Shown in pieces: positions 1 through 6,292 of a stretch of 6,364 bases of DNA. This DNA is from Limnochordia bacterium (GTDB lineage Bacteria; Bacillota; Limnochordia; Darwinibacteriales; DTU012). The DNA is taken from NCBI GenBank assembly GCA_007116995.1, contig SKHL01000040.1:1-6364 (forward strand), in the 5' to 3' direction. Both the position numbers and the translations under genes were made by a program. Below the pieces are notes generated by a model. The model was not told the DNA's origin, did no database searches, and saw only the letters and a list, made by a program, of their open reading frames with translations. Within the stretch, counting starts at the first letter, position 1. Every line of letters starts with the position of its first letter.

Positions 1-421
1 AAACACCTCGGATCCACATGAGTTAGCTAAGTATTGTATGGAAGATATCGATGCTAGCTTTGTTGATCAAGTTCAGTCTGGAGACATTATAGTAGCGAAT
101 AAGAACTTCGGCTGTGGGTCATCGCGAGAACATGCACCCATTGCCATTAAAGCCGCAGGAATCTCCGTAGTAATCGCGCGCACCTTCGCTCGAATTTTTT
201 ATCGCAATGCCATCAACATAGGGTTGCCTATTTTAGAGTGCTCCGAGGCTGTAGATAAGATTGCAGCAGGCGATAGATTAGCCGTGAATTTTAGCACAGG
301 CATTATCACCAATAATACCAAAGGTGAAAGCTATCAAGCGGAACCTTTCCCTGAATTTATGCAAGAGTTAATTGCCGCAGGAGGATTAATAAACTACATT
401 AGGAAAAGCAAGGCTAACTAA
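1..421 (+). CDS. leuD: 3-isopropylmalate dehydratase small subunit (5'-truncated by window edge)
   Basis: This is the small (swivel-domain) subunit of isopropylmalate isomerase, which with LeuC interconverts 2- and 3-isopropylmalate in cytosolic leucine synthesis. The frame is open to the left edge: codons from base 2 read [12 protein letters not shown] directly before the Met at 38. That Met is therefore internal and the true start lies outside the window. The 139 visible residues, against about 160-170 usual for the family, suggest roughly 25 are missing. The hallmark [11 protein letters not shown] substrate-loop motif is present at bases 107-139, followed by the usual [19 protein letters not shown] stretch. 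LeuB starts 20 bases after the stop, so the two are surely one operon, with leuC expected upstream. The related homoaconitase small subunit is the only real alternative, and the leuB neighbour argues for leuD. Confidence 0.95.
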   Translation, partial: NTSDPHELAKYCMEDIDASFVDQVQSGDIIVANKNFGCGSSREHAPIAIKAAGISVVIARTFARIFYRNAINIGLPILECSEAVDKIAAGDRLAVNFSTGIITNNTKGESYQAEPFPEFMQELIAAGGLINYIRKSKAN

Positions 422-429
422 GGATGGAC

Positions 430-434
430 GGAGG
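430..434 (+). promoter_or_regulatory. Ribosome binding site of leuB (decides the start)
   Basis: A perfect GGAGG lies 7 bases before the ATG at 442. The earlier in-frame ATG at 424 sits upstream of this site and has no comparable site of its own, so 442 is the better start. Confidence 0.85.
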
Positions 435-441
435 AAATAAG

Positions 442-1512
442 ATGGAGTATAAGATTGCCCTACTACCCGGAGATGGCATTGGGCCAGAAGTGATTGCACA
501 AACAACGATGGTTCTAGACAAAATAGGTATGAAATATGGTGATTCCTTTGCTTATACCGAGCTATTGGCTGGAGGGTGCGCCATTGATGCTGTGGGTGAA
601 CCCTTACCCCAAGTAACGATCGACGGCTGCCTTGCTAGTGATTCCGTGTTGCTAGGCGCAGTAGGTGGTCCGAAATGGGATACCTTACCAGGGGAACAGC
701 GTCCTGAGAGAGCGTTATTAGGCCTGCGAGGTGCCTTAGGACTATTTGCGAATATTCGGCCTGCCATCCTGCATCAAGCCTTGAAAGAGGCCTGCCCCCT
801 ACGGGAAGATATTATTGGGGATGGGATCGATGTATGTGTTGTTCGGGAGTTAACCGGTGGAATGTACTTTGGTGATCGCGGGCGGCGTCAAGGGGACATG
901 GGTGAAGAGGCCTACGATACCGAATGCTACAGCGAAGTAGAAGTAGAGCGCATTGCCCGAACAGCCTTTGAAATTGCGCGCAAACGAGCGAAAAAAGTAA
1001 CCAGTGTAGATAAGGCTAATGTGTTAGAGAGTTCTCGGCTGTGGCGTTCTGTGGTGATCCGTGTGGCTAAGGAATATCCCGATGTCGTCCTGGATCATAT
1101 GTATGTGGATAATGCATCGATGCAACTTATCCGGGATCCTCATCAATTTGATGTGATGGTAACAACGAATATGTTTGGTGATATTTTATCTGATGAAGCC
1201 AGTATGATTACTGGATCGATTGGAATGCTACCGTCCGCTAGCTTAGGTGAAGGTACCCTTGGCATGTATGAACCGATCCATGGCTCTGCACCAGATATCG
1301 CTGGTCAGGATCGGGCAAACCCAATCGCTACGATTTTATCTGCAGCAATGATGCTTCGTTTTTCTTTTGGTCAAGAGCAAGCAGCAGATTCCATCGAAAA
1401 GGCTGTCACCCAGGTCTTAGCCCAAGGCTATCGGACAGGAGATATAATGAGTTCTGGGATGAAACTAGTTGGCACCAAAGAAATGGGTCAGTTAATTCTA
1501 GCTGCGATTTAA
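442..1512 (+). CDS. leuB: 3-isopropylmalate dehydrogenase
   Basis: This NAD-dependent oxidative decarboxylase converts 3-isopropylmalate to 2-oxoisocaproate, the third leucine-specific step, in the cytosol and normally as a homodimer. From the ATG at 442 it is 356 residues, typical for the family. The N-terminal [11 protein letters not shown] and GAVGGPKWD motifs are intact. Substrate-binding Arg96, Arg106 and Arg135, catalytic Tyr142 (GGMYFG) and Lys191, and the metal-binding Asp223, Asp247 and Asp251 all fall where the Thermus enzyme has them. The NAD-binding signature [14 protein letters not shown] is near residue 281. The [16 protein letters not shown] region marks an isopropylmalate rather than isocitrate or tartrate dehydrogenase. 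It is the last gene of the leu cluster here and is closed by a strong hairpin terminator. Nothing is abnormal. Confidence 0.97.
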   Translation: MEYKIALLPGDGIGPEVIAQTTMVLDKIGMKYGDSFAYTELLAGGCAIDAVGEPLPQVTIDGCLASDSVLLGAVGGPKWDTLPGEQRPERALLGLRGALGLFANIRPAILHQALKEACPLREDIIGDGIDVCVVRELTGGMYFGDRGRRQGDMGEEAYDTECYSEVEVERIARTAFEIARKRAKKVTSVDKANVLESSRLWRSVVIRVAKEYPDVVLDHMYVDNASMQLIRDPHQFDVMVTTNMFGDILSDEASMITGSIGMLPSASLGEGTLGMYEPIHGSAPDIAGQDRANPIATILSAAMMLRFSFGQEQAADSIEKAVTQVLAQGYRTGDIMSSGMKLVGTKEMGQLILAAI

Positions 1513-1529
1513 CTTATTTAACATAGGTG

Positions 1530-1570
1530 AAAAACCACAACCACCCAATGAGGGTGGCTGTGGTTTTTTT
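1530..1570. terminator. Bidirectional intrinsic terminator between leuB and pflA
   Basis: The arms 1530-1546 and 1552-1568 form a stem of 16 pairs with one A/C mismatch (1540/1558) around an AATGA loop. On the + strand the GC-rich core is followed by seven Ts (1564-1570), ending leuB transcripts. Read on the minus strand, the core is followed by five Ts (1534-1530), so it can also end the pfl transcript. The pflA stop codon (1571-1569) lies inside the edge of this structure. Confidence 0.93.
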
Positions 1571-2291
1571 AGACCCATTTCTGGATACCGTATTCGATTA
1601 GTTTCACTCTTGCCTTTAGGACATCATCTTTATCCGCATCGCGTAAATACGAGAGCTCGTAGGTTAGACCCATTTGTTGCCACTTGGCGACCCCCATGGT
1701 ATGATAAGCCAACAGCTCAAGTTGGGGGGGGAAGGGTAGTTTAAGGATATAGTTGGCCAGCTTTTCTAGTTCCTGCCTGGTATCGGTGATACCAGGAATG
1801 ATCACATAGCGGATTACCATGGTTGCCTTAGTGGCATTAGCCTTGTAAATCTCCTGTAGTATCTTGGCGTTGTCTCTATTAGTCAGATCTTGGTGTAAGG
1901 CAGGGGAAATCGCCTTAATACTTATCATCCAAAGATCTATATAGGGTAACAGTTTATCAACCAAGCTATACCCACAACCGAGAGACGTATCAACGGCCAG
2001 ATGAATTCCCTCTTCTTTCATGGCCGTGGCACAGGCTAGGACAAATTCGCCTTGGGCCAATGGCTCACCACCTGAGAAGGTTACACCACCTTGGTGATAG
2101 AACCCTTGATTTTTCTGATACTCCGCTAGCAGTTCGTCAGGAGTGTATAAACTTCCTATCTTACTCCAAGCAATCTCTGGGTTGTGGCAGAATCGGCAAC
2201 TCATCGGACATCCGGTTAGGAATAGAACCATACGTATGCCAGGGCCATCATAGGTACCAAAAGGCTCAATAGAGTGCACTAATCCTTTCAT
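1569..2291 (-). CDS. pflA: Pyruvate formate-lyase activating enzyme (radical SAM)
   Basis: This cytosolic glycyl-radical activase uses a [4Fe-4S] cluster and S-adenosylmethionine to abstract a hydrogen from the C-terminal glycine of PflB. It is 240 residues, close to the usual 245. The radical-SAM motif CxxxCxxC is Cys28, Cys32 and Cys35 (CPMSCRFC), and SGGEP (73-77) is the SAM amino-group loop. IRYVIIPGITD is the conserved late strand, and the C-terminal LLAYHTMGVAKW matches LLPYHELGKHKW of E. coli PflA. It lacks the extra ferredoxin-like double-cluster insert of glycerol- or choline-type activases, supporting a true PflA. Its ATG shares one base with the pflB stop (TAATG), implying translational coupling. 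One oddity: Ser124 stands where E. coli has Asp129, in the MLDLK segment, here MISIK. Confidence 0.95.
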   Translation of the reverse strand: MKGLVHSIEPFGTYDGPGIRMVLFLTGCPMSCRFCHNPEIAWSKIGSLYTPDELLAEYQKNQGFYHQGGVTFSGGEPLAQGEFVLACATAMKEEGIHLAVDTSLGCGYSLVDKLLPYIDLWMISIKAISPALHQDLTNRDNAKILQEIYKANATKATMVIRYVIIPGITDTRQELEKLANYILKLPFPPQLELLAYHTMGVAKWQQMGLTYELSYLRDADKDDVLKARVKLIEYGIQKWV

Positions 2292-4531
2292 TACACCAAT
2301 CCTTCTTGAAAGATTGTCCGAGATATTACCTCTCGTTGTTGTTCGGGTGTTAGTTTGATGAAGTTTACAGCATAACCAGAAACTCGGATGGTAAGCTGAG
2401 GGTATTTCTCTGGATGCACCATTGCATCTTCAAGGGTTTCTCGATTGAGCACATTGACATTTAGGTGTTGACCGCCGTTTGTAAATTGACCATCTAGGAT
2501 AGCCACTAGGTTGCGCTGTTGCGCATCTTTCGATTTGCCTAGACTAGACGGAGTTACAGAAAGGGTATATGAGATGCCATCTTTTGCATCCTTATAATCT
2601 AGTTTTGCGACTGAGCTTAAGGAGGCTAGAATTCCGCTGGTGTCCCGATGATGCAATGGGTTAGCACCTGGAGCAAACGGATCCCCAGCCTTGCGTCCGC
2701 AAGGGGTCGCTCCAGTTTTTTTGCCATATACCACATTTGAGGTAATCGTAAGAATAGATAGGGTGTGCTCCGCCTGACGATGAGCTGGAAATCGCCTTAA
2801 GTTTGTGATGAAGTTTGCGACCACTTCTTCCGCTAAGTCATCCACAGCAGGATCATTATTACCAAAATAGGGGAACTCGCCTTCGATTAAGAAGTCCTCT
2901 GTTAACCCTTGCTGATTGAAAGCTGGTGTTACATTACCATATTTAATCGCACTGAGTGAGTCAGCAATAACTGAAAGGCCAGCCATTCCAAAAGCCATGT
3001 AGCTGTGAGGGTTAATATCATGAAGAGCCATTTCCAATTTTTCATAGGCATACTTATCATGCATATAATGGATAACATTCATCGTAGCTACATATTGTTC
3101 TGCCAACCAGGCAATAGTTTTTTCAAATCCTGCTTTTACTTGATCATAATCCAGCGCTTGATTGGGTTTAGCTTGGAAATAGTTAGGGGCCACTTGCAGG
3201 CCACTAATTTCATCTCGTCCACCGTTTAACGTAAGCAATAGTGCTTTGGGAAGATTGGCGCGAGCGCCAAAGTACTGGATATCCTTGCCAGTAGCCATAG
3301 CTGATACACAACAAGCGATACCATAATCGTCTCCGTAGATCGGACGCATCAAGTCATCATTTTCATATTGTATGGCACAGGTTTCTAGTGATATCTGTGC
3401 ACAATACTGCTTAAACCCTGTCGGCAACTGGGCTGACCACAGGACCGTCATATTTGGCTCTGGGGCTGGTCCAAGGTTTCGTAATGTCTGCAAAAAGCGA
3501 AAGGATGTCTTTGTGACTAATGGGCGTTGATCTATACCCATCCCACCGATCGCTTCTGTTATCCAGTTTGGATCTCCAGAGAATAGATCGTTATAAGCTT
3601 GTGTTCGTAATTGCCTGGCTAGGCGAAGCTTAATTACCAAGTCATCCACGAGCTCTTGGACTTGTTCTTCATTTAGTCTACCTGCTTTGAGATCACGCTC
3701 GAAATAAATATCCAGAAATGAACTGACCCGGCCTAGGGACATAGCTGCACCATTCTGTTCTTTAATGGCTGCTAAATAGGCAAAGTACAACCATTGAACT
3801 GCATCCCGGCTGGTTTGGGCCGGTCGAGATAGGTCATATCCATAGCTTTTGGCCATGGCTTTTAATTCTAGCAGAGACTGAATTTGATCATTAACCTCTT
3901 CTCGCAGTTGTATAATCTCTGGTGTCATAGTACTCAAAAATGTTTGTGTATCTAGGGTGCGTTTACGTTGATTTACTAAGTAATCTACACCGTAAAGAGG
4001 TACTCTTCGGTAGTCACCAATTATTCGGCCTCGTCCATATGCGTCAGGTAGTCCAGTTAAGACTCCAGATTTTCGTAATAGTTTCATCGTTGGTGTATAC
4101 GCCTTAAATACCCCATCATTATGGGTGCGGCGATACTTTGTAAAGGCTTCTGTAACAGATTCATTTAGGTCGTATCCGTATTCCTGACAGGCTGTTTCTA
4201 CCATACGAATACCACCCCATGGATTAATGGCTCGCTTAAGGGGGGCATCTGTTTGTAAACCGACAATTAATTCCAGCGTTTGATCGATATAGCCAGGTTT
4301 ATGACTAACTATTGTCGTAGGTGTAGCTGAATCAATATCTAGCACACCATCTTTATCATATTCCTCTTGCAGTAACGCAATACATCGTTTCCATAGCTGT
4401 TCTGTACGGAATGTGGGGCCTACTAAAAAGGAGCTGTCCCCAGAGTATGGAGTATAATTGGTTTGGATAAACCCTTGAACATCGATGGTGGTTTCCCAAT
4501 CACCTGTCTTGAAATTATGATTGTTTTGCAT
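2291..4531 (-). CDS. pflB: Formate C-acetyltransferase (pyruvate formate-lyase)
   Basis: This cytosolic glycyl-radical enzyme converts pyruvate and CoA to acetyl-CoA and formate under anaerobic conditions. From the chosen ATG it is 746 residues (E. coli has 760). The adjacent catalytic cysteines Cys407-Cys408 (IACCVSAM) separate it from glycerol dehydratase, benzylsuccinate synthase and choline lyase relatives, which have a single active-site cysteine. The radical glycine is Gly719 in RVSGYAVNF, 27 residues before the end. [10 protein letters not shown] near the start, EPNMTVLWS and [10 protein letters not shown] are all typical of true PFLs. The open frame runs 24 codons further upstream, but that extension (rich in L, V and K) is not PFL-like, and the ATG at 4531 has an AAGGGA site. 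The gene is coupled to pflA by a 1-base overlap. Upstream are two TTGACA boxes and a Fur-like palindrome. Confidence 0.97.
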   Translation of the reverse strand: MQNNHNFKTGDWETTIDVQGFIQTNYTPYSGDSSFLVGPTFRTEQLWKRCIALLQEEYDKDGVLDIDSATPTTIVSHKPGYIDQTLELIVGLQTDAPLKRAINPWGGIRMVETACQEYGYDLNESVTEAFTKYRRTHNDGVFKAYTPTMKLLRKSGVLTGLPDAYGRGRIIGDYRRVPLYGVDYLVNQRKRTLDTQTFLSTMTPEIIQLREEVNDQIQSLLELKAMAKSYGYDLSRPAQTSRDAVQWLYFAYLAAIKEQNGAAMSLGRVSSFLDIYFERDLKAGRLNEEQVQELVDDLVIKLRLARQLRTQAYNDLFSGDPNWITEAIGGMGIDQRPLVTKTSFRFLQTLRNLGPAPEPNMTVLWSAQLPTGFKQYCAQISLETCAIQYENDDLMRPIYGDDYGIACCVSAMATGKDIQYFGARANLPKALLLTLNGGRDEISGLQVAPNYFQAKPNQALDYDQVKAGFEKTIAWLAEQYVATMNVIHYMHDKYAYEKLEMALHDINPHSYMAFGMAGLSVIADSLSAIKYGNVTPAFNQQGLTEDFLIEGEFPYFGNNDPAVDDLAEEVVANFITNLRRFPAHRQAEHTLSILTITSNVVYGKKTGATPCGRKAGDPFAPGANPLHHRDTSGILASLSSVAKLDYKDAKDGISYTLSVTPSSLGKSKDAQQRNLVAILDGQFTNGGQHLNVNVLNRETLEDAMVHPEKYPQLTIRVSGYAVNFIKLTPEQQREVISRTIFQEGLV
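2300..2304 (-). promoter_or_regulatory. Ribosome binding site of pflA inside the end of pflB
   Basis: AAGGA lies 8 bases before the pflA ATG and within the last codons of pflB. It supports the start that overlaps the pflB stop. Confidence 0.75.
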
Positions 4532-4540
4532 AACTACACA

Positions 4541-4546
4541 TCCCTT
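4541..4546 (-). promoter_or_regulatory. Ribosome binding site of pflB
   Basis: AAGGGA lies 9 bases before the ATG at 4531. It is a reasonable but not perfect site, and it favours 4531 over the longer open frame reaching 4603. Confidence 0.65.
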
Positions 4547-4612
4547 CTGTAGCTTATTATGTTCTAATAATAACCTTACTATCTTAACAATAACAAGTCG
4601 CATTCATATTGA

Positions 4613-4627
4613 TGATAATCGTTATCG
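4613..4627. promoter_or_regulatory. Fur-family operator-like palindrome upstream of pflB
   Basis: The sequence TGATAATCGTTATCG matches the 7-1-7 Fur consensus TGATAATNATTATCA at 12 of 14 defined positions. The longer stretch 4608-4626 matches the classical 19-base Fur box at 15 of 19 positions. Perfect GATAA/TTATC arms sit at 4614-4618 and 4622-4626. It is centred about 90 bases upstream of the pflB ATG and overlaps the proposed -10 hexamer, a position suited to repression. Fur is the best match; PerR (needs TTATAAT) and Zur (needs CGTAAT) fit less well. Confidence 0.55.
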
Positions 4628-4643
4628 TTATATTGGATGTCAA
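4615..4643 (-). promoter_or_regulatory. Candidate proximal pflB promoter
   Basis: A perfect -35 TTGACA (4643-4638) is followed after 17 bases by GATTAT (4620-4615), a 4/6 match to TATAAT. It points toward pflB with a predicted leader of about 75 bases. The -10 lies within the Fur-like palindrome. Confidence 0.45.
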
Positions 4644-4660
4644 TCATATCACTGTGTCAA
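4632..4660 (-). promoter_or_regulatory. Candidate distal pflB promoter
   Basis: A second perfect TTGACA (4660-4655) is followed after 17 bases by TCCAAT (4637-4632), also only 4/6. The two TTGACA boxes start exactly 17 bases apart, so only one may be a real -35, or the pair may be a repeated protein-binding site. Confidence 0.25.
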
Positions 4661-4669
4661 ATTTATTTC

Positions 4670-4696
4670 ATTCGCCATAAGAATAGGGGTTCCTGC
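4670..4696 (-). repeat. GCAGG-N14-TGGCGAAT element, copy 1
   Basis: Reading the minus strand, GCAGG (4696-4692), 14 variable bases and TGGCGAAT (4677-4670) occur with exactly the same words and spacing as at 6070-6096 on the + strand. This copy lies just upstream of the distal TTGACA of pflB. I cannot assign a function. Confidence 0.4.
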
Positions 4697-4754
4697 AGAC
4701 AATACTTGAAATAACAACCGGTGATGGAAAGTTTACCATTGTTTAATATTCTTC

Positions 4755-4784
4755 GAAGCAGCTATCCAAAAGGACAGCTGCTTC
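4755..4784 (-). terminator. Stem-loop downstream of the HAD gene, terminator-like
   Basis: The arms 4755-4767 and 4772-4784 pair at 12 of 13 positions (mismatch 4764/4775) around a four-base loop. It lies 48 bases past the HAD-gene stop, so it could end that transcript and insulate pflB. The T tract is poor: none on the minus strand and only three Ts on the + strand. It may therefore act as an RNA-end stabiliser or a weak terminator. Confidence 0.5.
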
Positions 4785-4831
4785 TTTACAAGCAAAGTTC
4801 ATTATCATCTACTGCAGGATGTGGTCCCTAG

Positions 4832-5428
4832 TTAAGCTCGTTGTTTTCGTGTTGAGTGGAATTGGTAGATACTGGTCTCTATTTCATGCCAATCCCTAAC
4901 GACAGGAACTGGAGCCTGTTTATCCTGGTTATGACTACAGTGATACATTAAGGTATAAATACCGGATTGTTTTAGTTCAAGGCAATTTTCGTAGTTATCA
5001 TCAACGAAAAGATCGACTTCCAGGTGCTGGCAGATAGTGCCTTTAGAATAATGACTGTCTTTAACGCTCTTCATTGTTAATGAATCATAGGGGATTTGAT
5101 TTGCCCCTAGCCATGCTTCCGTAAGATTTCGACATGAATCCTTTCGGGCTGTAATTAGATGGATATCACAATACACGGACTTAAGTCGGCGAAGTACGTT
5201 TAAGCAGTGCGGACGGATACTAACATTTTCCATGATGGCCATGCTTCTTGCTTCGATGAATCTATCAATCTCCTGACGGGTCACACCTACCGCTTCGTGT
5301 AGATAGAATGAGGGCTTAATCAATGGACGATTAAAGTAGCGGGACGCTTCAACCATCCAGATATTGCTGGTGCCGTCATCATCATCTGTCAAGACGCCAT
5401 CTATATCAAAACCAAAGGTTGCTGTCAT
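4832..5428 (-). CDS. HAD-superfamily 5'(3')-nucleotidase-like hydrolase
   Basis: From the ATG at 5428 this is a 198-residue soluble protein with no signal peptide or membrane segment. It carries the HAD phosphatase motifs in order: motif I FDIDGVLTD with the nucleophile Asp8 and acid/base Asp10; motif II LITAR with Thr93; Lys129 (SKG) as the likely motif III lysine; and motif IV FVDDN with Asp143-Asp144 for Mg2+. The overall pattern (short cap after DGV, then LITAR and VDDN) resembles the NT5C family of cytosolic 5'(3')-deoxyribonucleotidases, which dephosphorylate (deoxy)nucleoside monophosphates. Substrate is inferred from family only; another small phosphate ester is possible. It lies 82 bases downstream of ogt on the same strand and may share its transcript. 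A stem-loop follows. Confidence 0.75.
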   Translation of the reverse strand: MTATFGFDIDGVLTDDDDGTSNIWMVEASRYFNRPLIKPSFYLHEAVGVTRQEIDRFIEARSMAIMENVSIRPHCLNVLRRLKSVYCDIHLITARKDSCRNLTEAWLGANQIPYDSLTMKSVKDSHYSKGTICQHLEVDLFVDDNYENCLELKQSGIYTLMYHCSHNQDKQAPVPVVRDWHEIETSIYQFHSTRKQRA

Positions 5429-5436
5429 TGTTATAT

Positions 5437-5441
5437 CCTCC
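5437..5441 (-). promoter_or_regulatory. Ribosome binding site of the HAD gene (decides the start)
   Basis: GGAGG lies 8 bases before the ATG at 5428. The longer open frame would start at a TTG (5443-5441) whose last base belongs to this site, so the ATG at 5428 is preferred. Confidence 0.85.
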
Positions 5442-5447
5442 AATTCT

Positions 5448-5463
5448 AGTTTAGACGTAAACT
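5448..5463. repeat. Small inverted repeat upstream of the HAD gene
   Basis: Six-base arms AGTTTA (5448-5453) and TAAACT (5458-5463) flank four bases, about 20 bases upstream of the HAD-gene start. This could be an operator, but so short a palindrome may be chance. Confidence 0.25.
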
Positions 5464-5510
5464 CAGCCGAAGATGACTAACCTTTAGGATATCACAAGAG
5501 AATACATCAG

Positions 5511-5984
5511 TCAAAATTGACAACCTTGTTCTAAGGTTAATAGTTGTCTTTTCACAGCCAAACCGTAGTGATATCCACCAATATCCGTGGTTCCCAAAAC
5601 ACGATGACAGGGGATGATTAATGGCAGGGGGTTAGCACCAATGGCTGACCCAACGGCCTGATAGCCTTTGGTACCTAGTGCTAACGCTATAGCCTTATAC
5701 GTAGTTACTCTGGCAAACGGTATCCGACGCAGCTCCTGCCAAACTCGAATCTGAAAGGGAGTTCCTGTTAGATTTAGCGGCCAGTCAAAGGTAGTGAGTT
5801 CGCCTTGGAAGTAGTGGTTTAAATCAGCGGCGTAGGGAGAAGGTAAAACCTCTGTTTTTTGCAATTGTGTTGTCTGCGGGGTGGTCGTCGATAGATCGTC
5901 GATAAAGATGACCCGGTCAAAGCAGTTTTGTCCATAGTGTAGATGGAGAGTGCCGATAGGGGAGGGATAGGTAAATGTTTTCAT
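5511..5984 (-). CDS. ogt: Methylated-DNA--protein-cysteine S-methyltransferase (O6-alkylguanine repair)
   Basis: This suicide DNA-repair protein transfers the alkyl group from O6-alkylguanine (and O4-alkylthymine) to its own cysteine. It is 157 residues, a normal length for the single-polypeptide Ogt class without an Ada regulatory domain. Residues 1-70 are the poorly conserved N-terminal domain. The C-terminal domain starts near TPFQIRVWQELRRIPF and carries the active-site IIPCHRV with acceptor Cys126, the Asn hinge (ANP, 117-119) and Glu152 of the Cys-His-Glu relay. GGYHYGLAVKRQLL is a variant of the usual GGYxxGLxxKxxLL. Gln109 occupies the position of the recognition-helix arginine finger (Arg128 in human MGMT), exactly 17 residues before the cysteine. 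The ATG at 5984 has a GAGGT site 7 bases upstream. It probably heads a two-gene unit with the HAD gene. Confidence 0.93.
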   Translation of the reverse strand: MKTFTYPSPIGTLHLHYGQNCFDRVIFIDDLSTTTPQTTQLQKTEVLPSPYAADLNHYFQGELTTFDWPLNLTGTPFQIRVWQELRRIPFARVTTYKAIALALGTKGYQAVGSAIGANPLPLIIPCHRVLGTTDIGGYHYGLAVKRQLLTLEQGCQF

Positions 5985-5991
5985 AGCTATT

Positions 5992-5996
5992 ACCTC
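5992..5996 (-). promoter_or_regulatory. Ribosome binding site of ogt
   Basis: GAGGT lies 7 bases before the ATG at 5984, supporting this start. Confidence 0.7.
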
Positions 5997-6069
5997 ACAT
6001 AAATAGAGTTATAGTATCGTCTCTGAATTTGGGCTATACTTAGCCATATCCTGCAAAATTTGTCTGAGA

Positions 6070-6096
6070 GCAGGGGATTTATTTTGTGTGGCGAAT
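6070..6096 (+). repeat. GCAGG-N14-TGGCGAAT element, copy 2
   Basis: GCAGG (6070-6074), 14 bases and TGGCGAAT (6089-6096) match the element at 4670-4696, in the opposite orientation on the map. Here it lies just before a TATAAT and the decayed transporter fragment. A much weaker minus-strand look-alike starts at 6054 (GCAGG, then AGCCCAAA after 14 bases). Confidence 0.4.
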
Positions 6097-6112
6097 TACA
6101 TGCTGATATAAT
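6084..6112 (+). promoter_or_regulatory. Candidate promoter on the + strand
   Basis: A perfect TATAAT (6107-6112) sits 17 bases after TTGTGT (6084-6089), which matches TTGACA at only the first three positions. It points into the decayed fragment and no intact + strand gene follows in the window, so it may be a relic or chance. Confidence 0.25.
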
Positions 6113-6116
6113 CATT

Positions 6117-6292
6117 CCCTCCCAAGAATCTCCTATGGTGGCGCACTTTTATCTTGATGGAGTACGAGGTGCTAGTATGGCAGTTCAGAAGCAGATCAAT
6201 TCTTGTGTTCTAGCATACACCTTAATTATGGTTTAATCGGTGCTTGGGTGGCGATGGCGATTGATTTTGGCCAGTTTAAGCTTGTTCCATGA
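6117..6292 (+). pseudogene. Decayed C-terminal fragment of a MATE-family efflux transporter
   Basis: Two fragments in different frames together resemble the end of a MATE multidrug/Na+ antiporter. From 6117 the frame reads PSQESPMVAHFYLDGV then RGAS, close to the MATE pattern of a 'QP-MA-F-LDGVLRGAGD' loop. It continues to LAYTLIMV and stops at 6234-6236. A second frame from 6230 reads GLIGAWVAMAIDF, the typical penultimate-helix motif, and stops at 6290-6292. The leucine of VLRG and the GDT after RGA are missing, and most of the helix between the fragments is unrecognisable. There is no ribosome binding site before the ATG at 6135. The rest of the gene is absent, so this is a remnant, not a working gene. 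The identification rests on remembered family patterns only. Confidence 0.55.

Larger units (their letters stand above)
4532..4831. other. Intergenic control region upstream of pflB
   Basis: These 300 bases contain no credible gene; the only open frames are short and unrelated to known proteins. From the pflB side outward they hold a leader of about 80 bases, a Fur-like palindrome, two TTGACA boxes, an element that recurs near 6070, and a stem-loop beyond the end of the HAD gene. The leader contains two TTGTTA direct repeats on the minus strand (4595-4584). These resemble half of a Rex site, but no inverted partner is present. Confidence 0.6.

Noticed and set aside
552..767. 71-codon minus-strand open frame inside leuB
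   Set aside because: It is antisense to conserved leuB codons, has no family resemblance and is explained as a shadow frame.
3581..4531. Possibility that the glycyl-radical enzyme is a non-PFL relative
   Set aside because: The adjacent Cys407-Cys408 pair, the PFL N-terminus and a short activase without extra clusters all indicate a genuine pyruvate formate-lyase. Asn instead of Arg after the YAV of the glycyl motif is a minor variant.
4584..4595. Possible Rex site (TTGTTA repeated, with TTGTTAA) in the pflB leader
   Set aside because: Rex sites are inverted repeats. Here the TTGTTA words are direct repeats and no TTAACAA partner lies at the right distance on the same strand.
4532..4603. 24-codon N-terminal extension of pflB
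   Set aside because: PFLs begin close to the FKTGDW-like segment. The extension resembles no PFL and lacks a ribosome site, while the ATG at 4531 has one.
4521..4709. 62-codon + strand open frame over the pflB promoter
   Set aside because: It starts inside pflB antisense, has no ribosome binding site or recognisable domain and overlaps the regulatory signals.
4801..4809. Second Fur-like word (GATGATAAT on the minus strand) near the end of the HAD gene
   Set aside because: It is only a half-site; the other arm does not match, and no promoter lies beside it.
6032..6045. Small hairpin GGCTA-TACT-TAGCC upstream of ogt
   Set aside because: A five-pair stem with no T tract is too weak to call a terminator, and there is no matching operator motif. 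A TATAAC at 6013-6008 could be the ogt -10, but no -35 goes with it.
6028..6054. Third copy of the GCAGG-N14-TGGCGAAT element on the minus strand
   Set aside because: GCAGG is present, but the second word matches at only 4 of 8 positions.
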